From positions 2,489,001 through 2,553,000 of the forward strand of contig NC_017857.3 in NCBI RefSeq assembly GCF_000260985.4: a stretch of DNA of 64,000 nt, read 5' to 3'. This stretch comes from Methylophaga nitratireducenticrescens (GTDB lineage: Bacteria > Pseudomonadota > Gammaproteobacteria > Nitrosococcales > Methylophagaceae). Below, in pieces: positions 63,252 through 64,000 of the stretch. Within the stretch, counting starts at the first letter, position 1. The number at the start of each line of letters is the position of its first letter. A program made the position numbers and the translations under genes. The notes below the pieces were generated by a model, which made no database searches, had not been told where the DNA came from, and was given only the letters and a program-made list of their open reading frames with translations.

Positions 63252-63270
63252 ATTTATGTTCGGTATAAAT
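63252..63270. promoter_or_regulatory. LysR-type palindrome upstream of the decayed Calvin-cycle operon
   Basis: ATTTAT-GTTCGGT-ATAAAT is a 6-7-6 inverted repeat of the T-N11-A kind recognised by LysR regulators such as CbbR. It lies about 100 bases upstream of the former aldolase start. Confidence 0.35.
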
Positions 63271-63498
63271 AAAATTTATAATTTAAGTTTCAACTATCAT
63301 TTCATGACAGCACAGGATGGAGTGGTCGGCCATCCTTCTTGTTTTGGCTGGATGGCTTTTTTATTGGCTTAGCCGAAGTGAGATTTAATAAGATTCGGTG
63401 AGATGGAGCTCAGGAAAAAGCAGCCATCTTTCATCGGTTTTTTGGAGTGTAAGTATCGTTGAATTCCGCTGGTTGTGATATCGCTTTTCTCATGATAA

Positions 63499-63525
63499 TG
63501 TGTATATATCTTAAATACATACACA
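63499..63525. promoter_or_regulatory. probable VapB operator
   Basis: TGTGTATAT-ATCTTAAAT-ACATACACA is an imperfect inverted repeat ending 10 bases before the vapB start. Type II antitoxins usually bind such palindromes over their own promoter. Confidence 0.5.
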
Positions 63526-63535
63526 CAGGTGATTT

Positions 63536-63730
63536 ATGAGAACCAACATTGTTATAGATGACAAATTGATGGCTGAGGCTCTAAAAGCATCGGGTTGCAC
63601 CACCAAAAAAGAAGCAGTAGAACAAGGTCTTAAACTCCTGCTTCTGCGAAGTCAGCAGCAGGATATTCGTAAGCTGCGCGGCCGGGTCAAATGGGAAGGT
63701 GATCTGGACGAAATGCGAGGAGGCAAATGA
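63536..63730 (+). CDS. vapB: VapB-type antitoxin
   Basis: The 64-residue protein has the ribbon-helix-helix-like N-terminus MRTNIVIDDKLMAEALKASGCTTKKEAVEQGLKLLLL typical of VapB family (DUF2191-like) antitoxins and a C-terminal toxin-binding tail (LRGRVKWEGDLDEMRGGK). AGGTG precedes the ATG. The stop overlaps the toxin start (ATGA). Confidence 0.9.
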   Translation: MRTNIVIDDKLMAEALKASGCTTKKEAVEQGLKLLLLRSQQQDIRKLRGRVKWEGDLDEMRGGK

Positions 63731-64000
63731 TACTGGTCGATACCAGCGTTTGGATCGATTACTTCAATGGTGTTCAAAACCAACATACCGATACGCTCGA
63801 TGCCGGGATTGTCGAAGGTACTATCGCCATGGGGGATTTGATTTTCCTGGAAATACTCCAAGGTATCCGCGACGACCGCGATTATCGTTTAACCAAGCAG
63901 ACCCTGCTTACGCTGGAACGGCTTGAAATGTTTGGCAAAGGCATGCCTGAAAAATGCGCTGAAAATTATCGTGCACTGCGCAAAAAAGGCATCACCATCC
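63727..64000 (+). CDS. vapC: VapC-type PIN-domain toxin (partial, runs off the window)
   Basis: The visible 91 codons encode ILVDTSVWIDYFNG with the first PIN Asp, GDLIFLEILQGIRDDRDYRL with the conserved Glu, and ENYRALRKKGITI, which leads to the next acidic motif. PIN toxins of this kind cleave RNA, often tRNA, when VapB is degraded. The C-terminal third lies beyond position 64000. Confidence 0.9.
   Translation, partial: MILVDTSVWIDYFNGVQNQHTDTLDAGIVEGTIAMGDLIFLEILQGIRDDRDYRLTKQTLLTLERLEMFGKGMPEKCAENYRALRKKGITI

Overview
The window is chromosomal DNA of a gammaproteobacterium. The support is recC-recB-recD in one operon, yifB next to rep, ubiK, zapG/yhcB, ppnP and a proteobacterial-type phosphoribulokinase. 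An Mrp-type cation/proton antiporter, RND metal export and a ruined Calvin-cycle cluster would suit a marine or saline methylotroph or thiotroph such as Methylophaga or a relative. That genus-level guess is inference from gene content, not a database result.

Layout. 1-880: end of an Mrp antiporter operon and yaiI. 880-2730: an inserted lipoprotein gene bounded on the right by a diverged second copy of the yaiI 3' end. 2780-4600: a small acidic protein and an MFS transporter. 4624-5822: a complete IS3-family element (IS407-like) with 4-bp target duplication. 5890-13600: an accessory island with a HEPN-like protein, a DUF3883 nuclease-like protein, a SatD/DUF3307 pair flanked by phased palindromes, a broken AAA_28 gene, duplicated DUF2200 genes, REPIN-like repeats, an integron-type gene cassette with its attC site, and an IS110-family element. 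13600-17760: beta-CASP metallo-hydrolase, cupin, a small acidic protein and a His-rich YcnI-like protein, separated by related terminator repeats. 17800-24670: rep, yifB, a LysR regulator and a chemotaxis receptor. 24840-29960: a DUF481 pseudogene and a complete phosphite uptake and oxidation operon ptxABCDE with a candidate Pho box. 29980-42180: housekeeping genes and recCBD. 42450-44430: PqqD-like protein, PPOX-family flavoprotein and radical SAM/twitch protein. 44800-52680: two-component system divergent from a CzcCBA-type RND exporter plus DUF3240. 52850-58550: small exported proteins, a phosphoesterase/DAG-kinase/DUF4112 operon, an alpha/beta hydrolase and a cytochrome b561 with a membrane partner. 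58930-61320: 5-oxoprolinase pxpABC. 61510-63270: intact phosphoribulokinase with ruined FBP aldolase and fructose bisphosphatase genes. 63500-64000: vapBC, cut by the window edge.

How the genes work together. The ptx operon should let the cell use phosphite as its phosphorus source: PtxABC imports it, PtxD oxidises it to phosphate with NAD, and PtxE regulates. RecBCD handles double-strand break repair. The response regulator/sensor pair probably controls the divergent RND exporter. pxpABC recycles 5-oxoproline to glutamate. The prk region looks like a Calvin-cycle cluster being lost.

Best candidates for undescribed biology: (1) the PqqD-like/PPOX/radical SAM trio at 42463-44428, which resembles the core of a peptide-modification (RiPP) pathway without an obvious precursor; (2) the SatD/DUF3307 pair, where SatD carries an RGDEF motif and the operon has TGTAAC-N8-GTTACA palindromes at 28-bp spacing at both ends; (3) the lone integron cassette with attC and a 150-bp companion repeat; (4) a lipoprotein that appears to be a fusion of two proteins encoded side by side 50 kb away.
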